A DNA stretch of 8,299 nt, from positions 1 through 8,299 of the forward strand of contig JAPLGR010000421.1 in assembly GCA_026390045.1 (NCBI GenBank). The letters run 5' to 3'. Under the pieces are notes generated by a model that worked only from the letters and a program-made list of their open reading frames with translations, had not been told where the DNA came from and did no database searches. Origin of the DNA: Chloroflexota bacterium. GTDB taxonomy: Bacteria > Chloroflexota > Anaerolineae > Anaerolineales > E44-bin32. This document shows positions 6,192 through 8,299 of this stretch, one piece after another; the first letter of the stretch is position 1, and each line of letters starts with the position of its first letter. The position numbers and the translations under genes were made by a program.

Positions 6192-8299
6192 CAGCTGATC
6201 TCTCCCTTCCCGCCGGACCAGAATCGGGCGACCGCCGCGCTCAAGTCCTGGTTCTCGGGGGCAGCAAGTCCCGGATCCGACTCAAACAGGCGCTGCGCTT
6301 CGCGACGGGCCTTCTCGATTAGACGCACATCGGTCAGGCGCGCCATCCGAAGCTCGGCGAAGCCTGACTGTCGTGTTCCCAGGAAGTCCCCGGGGCCGCG
6401 CTGCTCAAGGTCGAGCTCGGCCAGACGGAAGCCGTCGGTCGTGGCCTCCATCGCCATCAGCCGCTCGTTGCTCGCGTCGTCCTCGGTATCCGGCAGGAGC
6501 AGGCAGTACGACTGATACTGGCTGCGGCCCACGCGCCCACGGAACTGATGAAGCTGAGCCAGCCCGAAGCGGTTGGCGCCCTCGATCATCATCACCGTGG
6601 CGTTCGGGACATCCACTCCGACCTCGACCACTGAGGTGGACACCAGGATGTGCAGCGCACCGGAGCGGAACCCCTCCATGACCTCGTCCTTCTCGTCCGG
6701 GCGCATCCGGCCGTGCAGCAAGCCCACCTTGCGTGTCGGGAAGACCTCCTCCTGCAACCGCCGCTGTTCTTCCACTGCGGCTTTGGCCTCGACCTTCTCC
6801 GACTCCTCAATCAGCGGAAAGATCACGAAGGCCTGGCGGCCCTGCTCGATCTGGGCTTCGATGAATCGGTGAGCGCGCGAGCGCTCCGGCGGACGCAGAA
6901 CCCGAGTCTCAATCGGCAGGCGGCCGGGAGGCATCTCGTCCAGCACGCTGACGTCCAGATCGCCGTAGAGTGTGAGGGCCAACGAACGCGGGATCGGCGT
7001 GGCCGTCATGACCAGCAGGTTGGGATTGCTGCCCTTGGAGCGGAGCGCCGCCCGCTGATCGACACCGAACCGGTGCTGCTCGTCGATCACGGCCAACGCC
7101 AGCCGCTGGAAGACGATTGGATCCTCCAGCAGGGCATGCGTGCCGACCACCACCTGCAGCGACCCGTCGGCCAATCCGCTGCGGATCGCCTGCTTCTCGG
7201 AGTCCGGTGTGCTGCCCAGGAGCAGCGCGATGCGCTCGAGTGGAACGCCGCATGCGGAGGGGAGCAGCGTACGAAGGGTCTGTGCGTGCTGCTCGGCTAG
7301 AATGCTCGTCGGCGCGAGGAGCGCTGCCTGCCCGCCATTGGCGGCGACGATGCCGATGGCGCCGGCCGCGACGACGGTCTTCCCGGATCCAACATCACCT
7401 TGCAGGAGCCGGTTCATCGGGCTCCCGGAGGCAAGGTCGCGTCGCATGTCCTCGAGCACCGTCTGCTGGGCGCCAGTCAACGTGTACGGCAACGCGGATC
7501 CGAACTGCTCCAGCCACGCGTCATCGACGTGCATCGGGTCAGTGGTCAGCGCAACCCAGTCCTGCTTCTGGCGCAGCACCCCGAGCTGCAGGTAGAACAT
7601 CTCGTCGAAGGCCAGGCGCGCTTGCGCGCGCTGCAGGTCGTCGGCGCTGTCGGGGAAGTGAACCTGCCGCAAGGCCTGCGGCAACGGGATGACCCCGGCC
7701 GACTCTCGCACGGACAAGGGCAGCGGATCCGGCACGCGCGGCGCGTAGCGCTCAACAACGGCATTGATCACCCTGCGCAACCACTTGGGGGTGACTCCGG
7801 ATGTCAGGCCGTAGACCGGGACGATCCGATTGGTATGCAGCTGCGGCCGCTCGAGCGGCTCCCACTCGGGACTGTTCATGGTCAGCTTGCCGAGGTACTG
7901 GTCCACGCGGCCGGAAAGCACGACCGCGCGCCCCGGGGTGAGCTGCTGGGCGATCCAGGGTTGGTTGAACCAGGTCACGCGCAGGGCGCCGCTGCCATCG
8001 CTGACCACAGCATCGATCAGCTTCATGCTGCCCCCGCGGATCGGGCGCAGATGGATCTCCTGCACGGTGCCGATGATGGTCACTTCTTCGCCGTACCACA
8101 GGCGGTTGATGGTCTTCAGCTGAGAGTAGTCGTCGTAGCGGCGAGGCAGATACCACAGCAGGTCGCCCAGGGTCTCGAGCCCAAGGCGGGCAAGCGTCGC
8201 CGCGGACTTGGGCCCAATGCCGGAGATGGTGGTCAGCGGTGCGCCCAGTGCCGCAGGCCCGGATGGGGCGGGTGGCACGGCAGGCTGAACGCGCGGGAT
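6191..8299 (-). CDS. recG: ATP-dependent DNA helicase RecG, 5' end probably outside window
   Basis: RecG is a superfamily 2 helicase that regresses stalled replication forks and processes branched DNA. Counting from GTG at 8278 (695 aa): an HhH-like ISGIGPKSAATLARLGLETLGDLLWYLPRRYDD entry (18-50); the OB-fold wedge (about 62-150); Walker A GDVGSGKT (294-301); DEQH box (399-402); TATPIPRS (425-432); STSVVEVGVDVP (547-558); arginine-finger motif QLHQFRGRVGRS (575-586); and the RecG-specific QRGPGDFLGTRQSG (626-639). All helicase motifs are intact. Length from 8278 equals the E. coli protein, but that GTG has no ribosome site. The frame stays open to the window edge as a Pro/Ala-rich stretch, so translation probably begins beyond 8299, with the extra N-terminal region known from some RecG proteins. 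It is the first visible gene of the recG-coaD unit and overlaps coaD by one base. Confidence 0.97.
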   Translation of the reverse strand: MPRVQPAVPPAPSGPAALGAPLTTISGIGPKSAATLARLGLETLGDLLWYLPRRYDDYSQLKTINRLWYGEEVTIIGTVQEIHLRPIRGGSMKLIDAVVSDGSGALRVTWFNQPWIAQQLTPGRAVVLSGRVDQYLGKLTMNSPEWEPLERPQLHTNRIVPVYGLTSGVTPKWLRRVINAVVERYAPRVPDPLPLSVRESAGVIPLPQALRQVHFPDSADDLQRAQARLAFDEMFYLQLGVLRQKQDWVALTTDPMHVDDAWLEQFGSALPYTLTGAQQTVLEDMRRDLASGSPMNRLLQGDVGSGKTVVAAGAIGIVAANGGQAALLAPTSILAEQHAQTLRTLLPSACGVPLERIALLLGSTPDSEKQAIRSGLADGSLQVVVGTHALLEDPIVFQRLALAVIDEQHRFGVDQRAALRSKGSNPNLLVMTATPIPRSLALTLYGDLDVSVLDEMPPGRLPIETRVLRPPERSRAHRFIEAQIEQGRQAFVIFPLIEESEKVEAKAAVEEQRRLQEEVFPTRKVGLLHGRMRPDEKDEVMEGFRSGALHILVSTSVVEVGVDVPNATVMMIEGANRFGLAQLHQFRGRVGRSQYQSYCLLLPDTEDDASNERLMAMEATTDGFRLAELDLEQRGPGDFLGTRQSGFAELRMARLTDVRLIEKARREAQRLFESDPGLAAPENQDLSAAVARFWSGGKGEIS

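Noticed and set aside
5007..6515. 502-aa open frame on the plus strand opposite the coiled-coil gene, coaD and the recG end
   Set aside because: It lies antisense to three genes with clear family motifs and ribosome sites, spans the terminator hairpin, and its translation shows no domain; long antisense frames are common at this GC content.
6909..7253. Shadow frames inside recG on both strands (for example 6909-7253 minus, 6650-7300 plus)
   Set aside because: RecG helicase motifs run continuously through this region in one frame.

Overview
The window is GC-rich, densely coding bacterial DNA with seven protein genes and no RNA genes, insertion sequences or CRISPR arrays. The gene content suggests a member of the Chloroflexota (Anaerolineae-like). 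This is inferred from the recG-coaD-coiled-coil protein order (also known from clostridia), a free-standing roadblock/LC7 protein, a YfbK-type VWA lipoprotein, and an HTH protein with a single membrane span. No rRNA or other marker is present, so the assignment is provisional.

Layout. Positions 1-969 (minus) hold the N-terminal 323 codons of a membrane-tethered HTH protein that runs off the left edge. It is divergent from a VWA-domain lipoprotein gene (1085-2581, plus); the 115-bp gap holds a short perfect palindrome. After a 254-bp non-coding stretch with a strong hairpin and a good promoter comes a small roadblock/LC7 gene (2836-3213, plus), then a second strong hairpin and pyrG, CTP synthase (3346-4995, plus). 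A compact hairpin at 5023-5047 separates pyrG from a convergent minus-strand cluster. Read in its transcription direction, that cluster is recG (open to the right edge), coaD (overlapping recG by one base) and a 164-aa coiled-coil protein.

How it fits together. The right half is housekeeping: CTP synthesis, coenzyme A synthesis and replication-fork repair, with recG and coaD probably translationally coupled. The left half is the accessory part. A DNA-binding protein anchored in the membrane faces a surface lipoprotein across a shared control region. The extracytoplasmic part of the HTH protein ends, at the window edge, in sequence that looks like the repeat found in phage tail-fibre and surface-stalk proteins. 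This unusual architecture is the most interesting item here, with the caveat that it could reflect a mis-assembly near the contig edge. All family assignments come from reading motifs; no database search was possible.
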